This document shows, in pieces, positions 33,467-42,314 of a DNA stretch of 64,000 nt. Where the stretch lies: assembly GCF_014203355.1 (NCBI RefSeq), contig NZ_JACHIR010000001.1, positions 3,474,038-3,538,037 on the forward strand, given 5' to 3'. The position numbers and the translations under genes are program-made. Under the pieces are notes generated by a model. It was given only the letters and a program-made list of their open reading frames with translations, made no database searches and was not told where the DNA came from. Position 1 is the first letter of the stretch, and the number at the start of each line of letters is the position of its first letter. The stretch comes from Kutzneria kofuensis (lineage in GTDB: Bacteria > Actinomycetota > Actinomycetes > Mycobacteriales > Pseudonocardiaceae).

Positions 33467-36400
33467 TCAGCCGGCCCAGACGTCCTCGACGTAGCGGTCC
33501 TCGGCGATCAAGCCGTCCAGCCAGGCCTGGTCGTCGCCGGTGCCGTGAGCACGGTGAATGGACTTGAAGGCTTCCCGAACGGCGGGGGCCATGCCCTTGC
33601 CGTCGCCGCAGACGTAGACGCTGCCGCCGGCCTCCAGAGCCGCCCAGATCTCGTCACCGTCGGCGGCGATGCGGTCCTGCACGTACTTGACGCCGTCGAC
33701 CTCGGCGCGAGAGAAGGCGGGGCGCATGGAGATGACGCCGTCCTTCTCGGCGGCCTCAAGCTCGGCGCGGTGCAGGTAGTCGACGTCGGGGTGCCGGATG
33801 CCGAAGTAGCAGAGGCCGGGACCAAGAGGCTTGCCGGCGGCCGACTGCGAAGCGCGGTCGCCGATGAAGCCACGGAACGGGGCGAGGCCGGTGCCGGCGC
33901 TGACCATGATCACGGGAACGGTCGTGTCCTCGGGGGCACGGAAGGCCTCCCGAACGGGGTCGACCCGGGCCCGCAGCTGGTCGCCGGCGGCGAGCCGGGA
34001 CAGGTAGTAGGACGAAACGCCGTGGTAGGTGCCGGATCCGGTGCGAGAGGGGCCGGAAACGACGCCGACGATCAGCTCGACCTCGCCGGGACGAGCGAGC
34101 GCCGACGACGAGATGGAGTAGTGCCGGGCCTGGATCGGCGACAGCATCTCCAGGAAGTCCTCGGGCGCCAGCTGGCAGGCGGGGTTCTGCTCCAGCAACT
34201 CCAGCAGGCTCAGGTCCGTCTCGGTCAAGGCTTCCAGCGCGGCCTTCTCCGGCGGGCACGGGTTGCCGTCGGCCAACACCTTGATCTGCGCGGGCGTCGC
34301 CGGGTTCTGCAGCTCGACGAAGTGCGTGAGCAGCTGGCGAATCGTCACGGGACGGTCCAGGGGAACGGCCCGCCGGGTCTTCTGCCGGGGATTGATCGAC
34401 ACGACCAGGTCCAGGTCGAGCCCGAACCGCGCGGCGACCCGGTCGACCAGGTCGGAAGGGTTGTCCGGGACGACGGTCAGGTGGTCGCCGGTGCGGTAGG
34501 TGACGTCCGGGGGCAGCTGGATCCGCAGGTGCCGCTTGGACCGGCCCAGCGGGTTGTCGACGTCGACCAGCTCGTCATTGGCCAGCACGGTCATCGGCAC
34601 GACCTCGTACCGGGCGTCCAGCGCGGCGGTCACCGGGCCGGTGATCACCCGCACGTCGTAGAGCCGGTCGGAAGCGTCGGTGACCACCGGCTCGGCGTCC
34701 GGGTCCCCGTACCGGGCAAGGAGTTCCGTCCACAGCAGGTCGCTCCACGACTCGATGTCGCCGGTCAGGTCGCCGGAGGCGTCGGCCTCGCACCGCTGCA
34801 CCAGCCGAGTGGCGCCCAACGCAGCCAACCGGGCGTCGATCCGGGTCGGCACGTGCTGGTAGGTCGCCGCCCAGTTCCGGTCGCCGACACCCAGCACCGC
34901 GTACGACACTGCGGACAGGTCGTCGGAAGCGGAATCCAGCCAGGCCACGAACTTCGCGGCATCGTCGGTCGGCTTTCCGTTGTACGAGGCGGCAACGACA
35001 ACCACCGGGCCGTCGGACGGCAGCTTGCCGGTGAACTCGTCCAGCGGCGCGGCGACGGCGGTGAACCCGCGGTCCTCGCCCTCGTCGGCGAGCTGGCGGG
35101 CCATCGCCCGGCAGGTGCCGAGGTTGGAGCCGTGCAGCACGGTCAGCGTGGTGCCCTGCCGCGCCCGCCCGGCGGCCTTCGCCGTCTCCCGCGTCGCGGA
35201 ACCCTGCGTCACCTGAACACGTTCCACCCGGCGGGCCAGGTCCAACCGGAACCCGGTCGGCTTCAGGGTCAGCGTCTCCTTGATCTTCAGGTCGTAGTTG
35301 AAGGTGTCCAGCAGCCGGTACCGGTGAATGATCATGCCCAGCAGCAGGGTGGCCTCGTGCAGGGCGAACTGCCGGCCGATGCAGGCCCGCTCGCCGGTGC
35401 CGAACGGCTTGAACGCGTGCACCGGCCGCGCCTTCTCCCGCTCCGGGTCGAACCGGCTCGGGTCGAACGCCTCCACGTTGTCGCCCCACACCTTGTCCCG
35501 GTGCAGCATCGGGGCGAGCACGACGACCCACTGCCCCTTCTTGATCGGGTGGCCGCCGATGGTGGTGTCCACGATCGCCTCGCGGGAGAACGCGGCGGCG
35601 GTCGGCCACATCCGCAGCGCCTCGTTGAGGACCTGCCGGACGTAGCGGAGCTTGCCGACCTCCTCGTACGTCGGCTGCGGGCTGTCCTGGTCGCCCCACA
35701 GCGCGTCCACCTCGGCCTGGGCCCTTGCCAGCACGGCCGGGTTCTTGACCAGGTAGTACAGGGCGAACGACAGCGCGCCGGAGGTGGTCTCGTGCCCGGC
35801 GATCAGGAAGGTGATCACCTGGTTGCGGATGTTGGTGTCGTCCAGCACCGTGCCCTCGGTGGGGTGCGGCGCGTTCAGCATCAGGCCGAGCAGGTCGTCG
35901 GTGGAGTCGTCGCCGGATTCCTTGCGCCGGCGGATGACGTCGTCGACGACCTCGGCGAGGTAGCGGGCGTCCTTGGCGAACTGCTCGTCGGCCCCCTTGT
36001 TCAGGATCGGGCCGATCCACGGCAGTTCCCGGGACTTGGCCTGGGCGTGGGCGAGGCCGCGGACCAGGGCCTGCACGAACGGGTGCGGGTCGGGGCGCTT
36101 GAACGACTCGAAGTCGAAGGCGAAGCCGGTCAGGCCGATGGTGTCCAGGGTCAGCCGGGTCATGTCGTCGGCGACCTCGACCGGGCGGCGGCCGATGTGG
36201 GAGTCCCACGAGGCGATCAGCCGGTTGGCCACCTGCAGCATCGCCGGGTGGTAGCCGCGCATCGACTGCAGCGAGAAGGCCGGCAGCAGGATGTCGTGGG
36301 CCTTCTGCCAGTTCGGCTCGTCGTTGAAGGCGGTGAACAGGCCGTCGCCGGCGATGGCGCGGATGCGGGCCAGCGACGGCGCGACGTGCTTGGCGAAGCG

Positions 36401-36613
36401 GTCCTCGTCGGCCACCTCGGCCACCAGGTCGGCGCCGGACACGAACACCACGTCGTTGCCGAAGAAGGTGCGCGTGAAGATCGGTCCGAGTTCGCGGGAC
36501 TGCCGCATGGCGTCCTGGATCGGGGTGCTCGGCGACATCCCGACCACGTCGCCGACCACGGGAATGCGGTTGGCCGGGTGCGGGAGGCCCGTGGTGTCCA
36601 TCGAGGTTGTCAT
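33467..36613 (-). CDS. Self-sufficient cytochrome P450-reductase fusion (CYP102/BM3-like)
   Basis: 1048 residues, the same architecture and length as P450 BM3. The P450 domain (about 1-460) has the I-helix FLIAGHETTSGALSFALYY, ExxR in NEALRMWP and the heme loop PFGTGERACIGRQF with Cys411. A flavodoxin domain (about 485-620; LTVLHGSNLGTCRAMA) is followed by the FAD/NADPH reductase part (RHYSISSSALARPGE, VSAGTGLAPFRGF, YVCGDGKGMAPAV). It oxidises fatty acids or similar lipids with NADPH; the exact substrate is unknown. The ATG follows GGGGAAG. A PAS-LuxR regulator diverges upstream, and a strong terminator follows. Confidence 0.95.
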   Translation of the reverse strand: MTTSMDTTGLPHPANRIPVVGDVVGMSPSTPIQDAMRQSRELGPIFTRTFFGNDVVFVSGADLVAEVADEDRFAKHVAPSLARIRAIAGDGLFTAFNDEPNWQKAHDILLPAFSLQSMRGYHPAMLQVANRLIASWDSHIGRRPVEVADDMTRLTLDTIGLTGFAFDFESFKRPDPHPFVQALVRGLAHAQAKSRELPWIGPILNKGADEQFAKDARYLAEVVDDVIRRRKESGDDSTDDLLGLMLNAPHPTEGTVLDDTNIRNQVITFLIAGHETTSGALSFALYYLVKNPAVLARAQAEVDALWGDQDSPQPTYEEVGKLRYVRQVLNEALRMWPTAAAFSREAIVDTTIGGHPIKKGQWVVVLAPMLHRDKVWGDNVEAFDPSRFDPEREKARPVHAFKPFGTGERACIGRQFALHEATLLLGMIIHRYRLLDTFNYDLKIKETLTLKPTGFRLDLARRVERVQVTQGSATRETAKAAGRARQGTTLTVLHGSNLGTCRAMARQLADEGEDRGFTAVAAPLDEFTGKLPSDGPVVVVAASYNGKPTDDAAKFVAWLDSASDDLSAVSYAVLGVGDRNWAATYQHVPTRIDARLAALGATRLVQRCEADASGDLTGDIESWSDLLWTELLARYGDPDAEPVVTDASDRLYDVRVITGPVTAALDARYEVVPMTVLANDELVDVDNPLGRSKRHLRIQLPPDVTYRTGDHLTVVPDNPSDLVDRVAARFGLDLDLVVSINPRQKTRRAVPLDRPVTIRQLLTHFVELQNPATPAQIKVLADGNPCPPEKAALEALTETDLSLLELLEQNPACQLAPEDFLEMLSPIQARHYSISSSALARPGEVELIVGVVSGPSRTGSGTYHGVSSYYLSRLAAGDQLRARVDPVREAFRAPEDTTVPVIMVSAGTGLAPFRGFIGDRASQSAAGKPLGPGLCYFGIRHPDVDYLHRAELEAAEKDGVISMRPAFSRAEVDGVKYVQDRIAADGDEIWAALEAGGSVYVCGDGKGMAPAVREAFKSIHRAHGTGDDQAWLDGLIAEDRYVEDVWAG

Positions 36614-36698
36614 CGCTCTTCCCCAGGTCGCTACGTCTTGATCGCTCCATCTCAGCGTGGCAGCGGCCAGGGCCGTTCGCCACGAGTAGGACTACAAG

Positions 36699-36710
36699 AA
36701 CCTGTAGGTT
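36699..36710. promoter_or_regulatory. Inverted repeat AACCT-GT-AGGTT between P450 and PAS-LuxR genes
   Basis: A 5-2-5 palindrome six bases before the GTG of the LuxR gene, 86 bp upstream of the P450 start. It is a likely binding site for the LuxR-type protein or a repressor of it. Confidence 0.4.
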
Positions 36711-36716
36711 TGCCCT

Positions 36717-37322
36717 GTGAGGGAAGCGACGCCGGACCTGCGCGCGGAGCAGCGTCGCGCCGGCATGTGGCGCAACCGTTTCCTCGCGCTGCTCGACCGC
36801 ACCCCGGTGCCCACCGCGATCTGCCAGTTGGACGGCACGATCACCGTGGCCAATCCGGCGTTCGCCGAAACACTGCGGACCCGGCCGTCCCAACTGCGCG
36901 ACCGGCACGTGCTGGATTTCTTCCAGGCCAAGGTGCGTCGCGACTACGAGAAGCTGGTGGCCGGGCTGAAAAGTGGGGGCCGGGCCCGGCTGGTGATCGC
37001 CGTGCAGTTCGCCGGCGGCACCGGCGAGCTGACCGTGCAGGCGGTTTCCGACGACGACGGCTCCGGCCTGTTGATGACACTGCGGACCACGCCCGTCCCG
37101 ACGGACGTGCAGCTTTCCGACCGGGAGAGCGAGATCCTGCGGCTGATCGCCGGCGGCGCGACGTCCGCGGCGGTGGCCGCCCAGCTCGGCATCACGGGCG
37201 ACGGCGTGAACTACCACCTGACGCGGATGTCCGACCGGTTCGGCGTGCCCAACCGAACCGCGCTGGTGGCGCGGGCCTACTCGCTCGGCCTGCTCGACCC
37301 GACCTCGTGGCCGCCGCACTGA
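36717..37322 (+). CDS. PAS-domain LuxR-type transcriptional regulator
   Basis: 201 residues from the GTG at 36717. Residues 20-125 form a PAS-like sensor (ALLDRTPVPTAICQLDGTITVANPAFAETL; DRHVLDFF). The C-terminal LuxR helix-turn-helix is clear (LSDRESEILRLIAGGATSAAVAAQLGITGDGVNYHLTRMSDRFGV). There is no phosphoacceptor receiver domain. It diverges from the P450-reductase gene and is the natural candidate to sense a ligand and control it. No ribosome site is seen, so the transcript may be leaderless. Confidence 0.87.
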   Translation: MREATPDLRAEQRRAGMWRNRFLALLDRTPVPTAICQLDGTITVANPAFAETLRTRPSQLRDRHVLDFFQAKVRRDYEKLVAGLKSGGRARLVIAVQFAGGTGELTVQAVSDDDGSGLLMTLRTTPVPTDVQLSDRESEILRLIAGGATSAAVAAQLGITGDGVNYHLTRMSDRFGVPNRTALVARAYSLGLLDPTSWPPH

Positions 37323-37445
37323 CGTGTGAACCGACCCATGTCACCGGAACGCCGGTACCGTCGGATACACCAGCCCACTACGCTTTTCGGACTAGCCGAC
37401 CAGGATCGTGCCGACGCGCAACGTGTGCGACCCTGGCCGGCTTTC

Positions 37446-37925
37446 CTATGCCCGCTGCTCGGCGACCCGGCGCAGCTTCTCCAGCGTCCGCTCGATGTTG
37501 CGGCGGTTGTGCTCGGACCGGTCCCACACGCCGGTGGCCAGCGGCGCGACGACGTACCGGAAGAAGGCGTTGCGCCGGTCGTACGTGGTCTCGGTGACCT
37601 CGCAGCCCCGCTCCCCCGGCTCGATCAGGTACTCCCACTCCGCCACGTCGGTACCCAGGCTGCGCACCAGATACCGGAACCGCCGGCCCGGCTCGGCGCT
37701 GACCACCTCGGACGTCGTCGCCCAGCGGAACGGGCCGTTCCTGTTGCTGCCGCGGAAGACCGCGCCCACCTCGGGGCCGGTCGCCGGGTGCACCCACGCC
37801 GACCGGGTGCACTCCTCGGTGAACCGGTGCTGGCCGGTGACGTCGCTGACCAGGTCGTAGACGACCTCGGCCGGCGCGTCGACATGCACGGAGACTCTGA
37901 CGGGATCCGATGTCACATCGGGCAC
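37446..37925 (-). CDS. SRPBCC-fold (polyketide cyclase-like) protein
   Basis: 159 residues with the START/SRPBCC pattern VRVSVHVDAPAEVVYDLVSDVTGQHRF, FRGSNRNGPFRWATTSEV and GTDVAEWEYLIEPGERGCEVTE, ending in a long helix (NRRNIERTLEKLRRVAEQ). These bind hydrophobic ligands; enzymatic cyclase activity is not implied. The GTG start at 37925 lacks a clear ribosome site. It appears to be transcribed alone. Confidence 0.82.
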   Translation of the reverse strand: MPDVTSDPVRVSVHVDAPAEVVYDLVSDVTGQHRFTEECTRSAWVHPATGPEVGAVFRGSNRNGPFRWATTSEVVSAEPGRRFRYLVRSLGTDVAEWEYLIEPGERGCEVTETTYDRRNAFFRYVVAPLATGVWDRSEHNRRNIERTLEKLRRVAEQRA

Positions 37926-38065
37926 AACGAGGCGGCGTCCGGACGGTTTCGCCGAGGGTCACCCGTTCCGGTGATCACAACTCGGACCCGTGCGGGGGTC
38001 GCGATGTGTGCATGGAAGTGCGAGGCTGCCGATCAAGAGGCGACGAGGCCGGAGGGTGATAGCCG

Positions 38066-39154
38066 ATGCCGTACGAGGTCAACGGGGTGGTGGCGACCGG
38101 GAAGGGCGCCCCGGTCAGCGTCCAGCGCATCATCGTGCCGGATCCGGGGCCGGGTGAGGTCGTGGTGCGGGTGCAGGCGTGCGGGGTCTGCCACACCGAC
38201 CTGCACTACCGCGAGGGCGGCATCACCGACGAGTTCCCGTTCCTGCTGGGCCATGAGGCGTCGGGGATCGTCGAGGCCGTCGGCGCCGGCGTGACGAACG
38301 TGGCGCCGGGCGACTTCGTGATCCTGAACTGGCGCGCGGTCTGCGGCGACTGCCGGGCCTGCCGCCGGGGCCGGCCCTGGTACTGCTTCAACACGTTCAA
38401 CGCGAGCCAGCCGATGACGCTGGCCAGCGGCCAGCCGCTGAGCAACGCCCTGGGCATCGGGGCGTTCGTCGAGAAGACGCTGGTGCACGCCGGCCAGTGC
38501 ACGCCGGTGGACCGCCGGGTCGCGCCGGACGTGGCCGGCCTGCTGGGCTGCGGCGTGATGGCCGGCCTGGGTGCGGCGATCAACACCGGCGGCGTGACCC
38601 GCGGCGACACCGTCGCGGTGATCGGCTGCGGCGGCGTGGGCAGCGCGGCGGTCGCCGGCGCCCGGCTGGCCGGCGCGTCGAAGATCATCGCGGTGGACGT
38701 GGACCAGCGGAAACTGGACTGGGCCAAGGACTTCGGGGCGACCGACACGGTCAACGCCCGCGAGGCCGACGTGGTCGAGACCATCCAGGAACTGACCGGC
38801 AGCTTCGGCGCGGACGTGGTGATCGACGCCGTCGGCCGGCCGGAGACGTGGAAGCAGGCCTTCTACGGGCGTGACCTGGCCGGCACGGTGGTGCTGGTCG
38901 GTGTGCCCACCCCGGACATGACGCTGGAGATGCCGCTGCTGGACTTCTTCTCCCGCGGCGGCTCGCTGAAGTCCTCCTGGTACGGCGACTGCCTGCCCTC
39001 GCGCGACTTCCCGATGCTGATCGACCTGCACCTGCAGGGCCGGCTCCCGTTGGAGAAGTTCGTCACAGAGCGGATCGGACTTGACGACGTAGAGCAGTCG
39101 TTCGAGCGCATGGGGCGAGGAGACGTGCTGCGCAGCGTGGTCGTGTTCGACTAA
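38066..39154 (+). CDS. mscR: S-(hydroxymethyl)mycothiol dehydrogenase / S-nitrosomycothiol reductase
   Basis: A 362-residue zinc-dependent alcohol dehydrogenase of the mycothiol-dependent type. Catalytic zinc ligands are Cys in QACGVCHTD and His in GHEASGIVE; structural zinc cysteines are in [15 protein letters not shown]. The NAD-binding motif is [21 protein letters not shown]. In mycothiol-producing actinobacteria it oxidises the formaldehyde-mycothiol adduct and reduces S-nitrosomycothiol. The gene starts after GGAGGGTG. The neighbour downstream is a doubled gamma-glutamylcyclotransferase-fold protein. Confidence 0.93.
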   Translation: MPYEVNGVVATGKGAPVSVQRIIVPDPGPGEVVVRVQACGVCHTDLHYREGGITDEFPFLLGHEASGIVEAVGAGVTNVAPGDFVILNWRAVCGDCRACRRGRPWYCFNTFNASQPMTLASGQPLSNALGIGAFVEKTLVHAGQCTPVDRRVAPDVAGLLGCGVMAGLGAAINTGGVTRGDTVAVIGCGGVGSAAVAGARLAGASKIIAVDVDQRKLDWAKDFGATDTVNAREADVVETIQELTGSFGADVVIDAVGRPETWKQAFYGRDLAGTVVLVGVPTPDMTLEMPLLDFFSRGGSLKSSWYGDCLPSRDFPMLIDLHLQGRLPLEKFVTERIGLDDVEQSFERMGRGDVLRSVVVFD

Positions 39155-39164
39155 TACTGGAAGG

Positions 39165-40223
39165 GTGCGACCACCGTTCGGCGACGAGGAGTTCCCCGCA
39201 GCGCCCTACCCGGGCGCCCGGCCGGACGTGTCGTTCGCACACCTGAACGGGGTCGGCGCGCCGCTGCGCCCGGACCGGCACAGCCCGTCCGGCTGGCGCG
39301 TCGACCACACCGGGGACGACCTGGACGACTGGCTGGCCGAGCGGGACGCCGTCCCGATGAGCGGGCGTGTGCCGGTGCTGGCCTACGGCTCGAACGCGTG
39401 CCCGTCGAAGATCACCTGGCTGCGTGAGTCGCTCGGCCTGACCGGGCCGGTGGTGGTGCTGCGGGCCCGCTGCGAGGGCCTGGCCGCGGTGTGGGCGGCG
39501 GGCCTGCGCGTGGTGGACGACCAGCGGCCGGCCACGCTGATGGCCGACAAGGACGCGGTCGAGGAGCACGCCGTCTGGATGGCCGATCCGGAGCAGGTGC
39601 GGGTGCTGGACGCCTGTGAGGGCCGCGGCCGCCGGTACCGGCTGGCCCGGGTGCGCAGCGGCCACGTGGTCCTTGACGACGGCGCGGTGGTGGATCGGGT
39701 GCTGGCCTACATCGCGGCGGACCGGGTGCGCCGGCCGATCCTGGTCCGCGGCAAGCCCGTGCGCTGCGCCGACATGGATCAGGCGGCCGCGCAGGGCCTG
39801 GTCGGCAAGCGGGCCGGCAGCGACGGACTGAAGGCGTCCACTGTGGACGGCGAGCCGAATCCGGACACGTGGCCGAAGCGCGTCTTCGTCTACGGCACGC
39901 TGCAGCCCGGCCACGAGGCGTGGCACCTGCTGGAGCCGATGGTCACCGGCCGTCCGCGCAGGGCGTCGATCCGGGGTTCGCTCTACGACACCGGAATGGG
40001 CTATCCGGCGCTGCAGCTGGACGGCGACGACGAGGTGCCGGGCTGGGTGGTGCCGATCCGCTCCCCACGCCGGACTCTGTCCACTTTGGACAAGTACGAG
40101 GGGCCGGACTACCGGCGGATACGCCACGTGTTGCCGGACGGCGTCGTATGTTGGACCTACGTGTGGACCGAGCCGACGCACGGCATGGACCTGCTGCCGG
40201 AAGGGTGGCGCGTTTCGGCGTGA
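39165..40223 (+). CDS. Protein with two gamma-glutamylcyclotransferase-like domains
   Basis: 352 residues. The first half has VLAYGSNACPSK (Tyr74) and a conserved acid in LDACEGRGRRYRL (Glu152); the second half has VFVYGTLQPG (Tyr243) and LDKYEGPDYRRI (Glu312). Each pair is the GGCT/AIG2 substrate loop plus the catalytic Glu, so it is two complete folds in tandem. Single-domain relatives act on gamma-glutamyl peptides or amines; what the fused form does is unknown. The GTG start at 39165 lies ten bases after the dehydrogenase stop, so an operon with the mycothiol enzyme is likely. Confidence 0.8.
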   Translation: MRPPFGDEEFPAAPYPGARPDVSFAHLNGVGAPLRPDRHSPSGWRVDHTGDDLDDWLAERDAVPMSGRVPVLAYGSNACPSKITWLRESLGLTGPVVVLRARCEGLAAVWAAGLRVVDDQRPATLMADKDAVEEHAVWMADPEQVRVLDACEGRGRRYRLARVRSGHVVLDDGAVVDRVLAYIAADRVRRPILVRGKPVRCADMDQAAAQGLVGKRAGSDGLKASTVDGEPNPDTWPKRVFVYGTLQPGHEAWHLLEPMVTGRPRRASIRGSLYDTGMGYPALQLDGDDEVPGWVVPIRSPRRTLSTLDKYEGPDYRRIRHVLPDGVVCWTYVWTEPTHGMDLLPEGWRVSA

Positions 40224-40246
40224 CCTCGTGAGGCAACCTCAACCAT

Positions 40247-40264
40247 CCCGCAGACGTCTGCGGG
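40247..40264. promoter_or_regulatory. 18-bp palindrome CCCGCAGACGTCTGCGGG
   Basis: A perfect palindrome just before the ribosome binding site (GGAGGT) of the DUF4232 gene. It could be an operator, or an RNA hairpin ending the upstream operon. Confidence 0.45.
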
Positions 40265-40281
40265 GTGGAGGTGGTCCAACC

Positions 40282-40770
40282 ATGTTCATCAACCGCGTTG
40301 TGGTTGCCGCAAGCGTGCTCGTCGCCGTCGGGGCGGCCCTCGCCCCGGTCGCCTCGGCGAGTCCGGCCAGCACCCGCTGCAACGCCGGCACGTTAACCGC
40401 GAGCCTGCAGAATCCCGACGCCGGCGCGGGCCAGCGCTACGCCCAGTTCGTCGTCACCAACACCAGTTCCGGCACCTGCACGCTCTACGGTCACGGTGGA
40501 TTCGCGCTGGTGGGCGCGCCGACCCAGCTGGCGTGGACGTCCAACCCGGGCGCCAGCCTGGTCACGCTGGCCCCGGGCCAGCGGGCCGCGATGACCCTGC
40601 ACTGGGCGGCGATCCCGGCCGACGACGAGGCCGGTGACCAGTGCGAACCCGTCGCCGCGTCGGCGATCTCGATCCCGCCGGACGAGACCGCGCCGCTGTC
40701 GGTCGGCTGGCCGTACGGGCCCGTCTGCCAGCACGGCCGAATGGACGCCAGCGCTTACTACCGGTTGTGA
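40282..40770 (+). CDS. Secreted DUF4232 protein
   Basis: 162 residues from the ATG at 40282. A signal peptide (VVVAASVLVAVGAALAPVASA) is followed by the DUF4232 beta-sandwich (QRYAQFVVTNTSSGTCTLYGHGGFALV, LAPGQRAAMTLHWAAIP, CEPVAASAISIPP). Cysteines are paired in the domain as usual. The family is actinobacterial and extracytoplasmic with no assigned role. Confidence 0.82.
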   Translation: MFINRVVVAASVLVAVGAALAPVASASPASTRCNAGTLTASLQNPDAGAGQRYAQFVVTNTSSGTCTLYGHGGFALVGAPTQLAWTSNPGASLVTLAPGQRAAMTLHWAAIPADDEAGDQCEPVAASAISIPPDETAPLSVGWPYGPVCQHGRMDASAYYRL

Positions 40771-40794
40771 GTGCGGGTGTGCTGAAGTGGACGG

Positions 40795-41604
40795 GTGATC
40801 CCACCGATCGAATGGACCCTGTCCGGGCACGGCGGCGAGCTGGCCGCGCGCACCTGGCCCAATCCTGACGCCCGCTGGCTCGCCGTCCTGATCCACGGGT
40901 ACGGCGAGCACCTCGGCCGGTACCAGCACGTCGCCGACGCGCTGGTCGGCATGGGCGCGCTGGTGGTCGGCGCCGATCACGTCGGCCACGGCCGGTCCGG
41001 TGGCGAGCGGGCGCTGATCGGCGATTTCGAGGCGGTGGTGTCCGATGTGGACACCGTGCTGTCCGCGGCCCTCGACGGGCACCCCGACCTGCCGGTGGTG
41101 CTCGTCGGGCACTCGATGGGCGGCGCGATCGCCGTCCGCTACGCGCAGCGGTACCCGGACCGGGTGGCGGCGATGGTGCTGTCGGCCCCGGTGCTCGGCA
41201 GCTGGCACGTGCTGGATCTGTTGGAGTACGAGGAGATTCCCGACACGCCGGTCGACCCGGCGACGCTGTCGCGGGACACCTCGGTCGGCGCGGCGTACGC
41301 GGCGGACCCGCTGGTCTGGCACGGCCCGTTCAAGCGGCCGACGCTGGCGGCGCTGGAGGAACTGTTGCAGACGATCAGCTTCGACCACCCGCTCGGCGAC
41401 GAGCTGCCGGTGCTGTGGCTGCACGGCGACGCCGACGACCTGGTCGACCAGGCCGACACCCGCGCCGGCACGGATCGGGTGCGCGGCCTCGGCTTCGAGG
41501 AGCGGACCTACCCCGGCGCGCGGCACGAGCTGTTCAACGAGATCAACCGGGACGAGGTGTTCGCGGACATCGCGGCCTTCACAGCCCGGGCGGTCAAGGG
41601 CTAG
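40795..41604 (+). CDS. Alpha/beta hydrolase, monoacylglycerol lipase-like
   Basis: 269 residues, GTG start. The motifs are VLIHGYGEHLGRYQHVA, the nucleophile VLVGHSMGGAIAVRYAQ, the acid in WLHGDADDLVD and the His in YPGARHELFNE. The pattern (HGxGEHxGRY, GHSMGG) is that of lysophospholipase/monoglyceride lipase in the serine aminopeptidase S33 group. It probably hydrolyses a monoacylglycerol or similar ester in the cytoplasm. The following dienelactone hydrolase gene lies 11 bases away, likely the same transcript. Confidence 0.87.
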   Translation: MIPPIEWTLSGHGGELAARTWPNPDARWLAVLIHGYGEHLGRYQHVADALVGMGALVVGADHVGHGRSGGERALIGDFEAVVSDVDTVLSAALDGHPDLPVVLVGHSMGGAIAVRYAQRYPDRVAAMVLSAPVLGSWHVLDLLEYEEIPDTPVDPATLSRDTSVGAAYAADPLVWHGPFKRPTLAALEELLQTISFDHPLGDELPVLWLHGDADDLVDQADTRAGTDRVRGLGFEERTYPGARHELFNEINRDEVFADIAAFTARAVKG

Positions 41605-41615
41605 CGTCGGCGCTC

Positions 41616-42314
41616 GTGCAGCTGACTGTCTCCACCCCGAACGGTCTCATCGACGCCTACCTCGCGGTGCCGTCGGTCGAGGTGTCCGGCCCGGGTCCGT
41701 GGCCCGGCGTGGTTGTCGTGCACGACATTCTGGGTCTCGGCGACGACATCAAGCAGATCACCGGCCGCTTCACCAGCGCCGGACATGTCGCCATTGCCCC
41801 GAACATGTACGCCCGTGGCGGCGCCGTCCGCTGCGTGCGCGGCATCTTCAAGGCGCTGAACAGCGGCCGCGGGCCGGCGTTCGACGACATCGAGGCGGCC
41901 CGCGAGCTGATCGCCGGCCGCGGCGACTGCACCGGCAAGATCGGCGTGGTCGGGTTCTGCATGGGCGGCGGCTTCGCGCTGCTGGCCGCGCCGCGCGGGT
42001 TCCAGGCCTCGGCCCCGTACTACGGCATGGTGCCGAAGGACCTGGCGATGATCGACGGGGCGTGCCCGGTGGTGGCCAGCTTCGGCGCCAAGGACCCCAG
42101 CCTCAGGGGCGCCGCCGCCCGGCTGGACGCCGCGTTGACCGAACGGAATGTCCCCCACGACGTCAAGGAGTACCCGGACGCCGGGCACAGCTTCGCCAAC
42201 CGCATCTCGCCGGCCGCGCTGACCAAGGTGCTCGGCTTCGGCTACAAGCACGAGGAGTCAGAGGACGCTTGGCGTCGTGTCCTTGCGTTCTTCCGGCAGC
42301 ACCTCGGGAGTTGA
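41616..42314 (+). CDS. Dienelactone hydrolase family protein
   Basis: 232 residues from the GTG at 41616. The dienelactone hydrolase triad is Cys in VVGFCMGGGFALL, Asp in SFGAKDPSL and His in YPDAGHSFANR. The family opens lactones or cleaves small esters; the substrate here is not known. The 3' end overlaps the VanZ-RDD gene on the other strand by 57 bases (42258-42314), an unusually long tail-to-tail overlap. Confidence 0.87.
   Translation: MQLTVSTPNGLIDAYLAVPSVEVSGPGPWPGVVVVHDILGLGDDIKQITGRFTSAGHVAIAPNMYARGGAVRCVRGIFKALNSGRGPAFDDIEAARELIAGRGDCTGKIGVVGFCMGGGFALLAAPRGFQASAPYYGMVPKDLAMIDGACPVVASFGAKDPSLRGAAARLDAALTERNVPHDVKEYPDAGHSFANRISPAALTKVLGFGYKHEESEDAWRRVLAFFRQHLGS

Noticed and set aside
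33545-37597. A 1350-codon plus-strand frame
   Set aside because: Antisense to the P450-reductase fusion; only its end overlaps the real PAS-LuxR gene in another frame.
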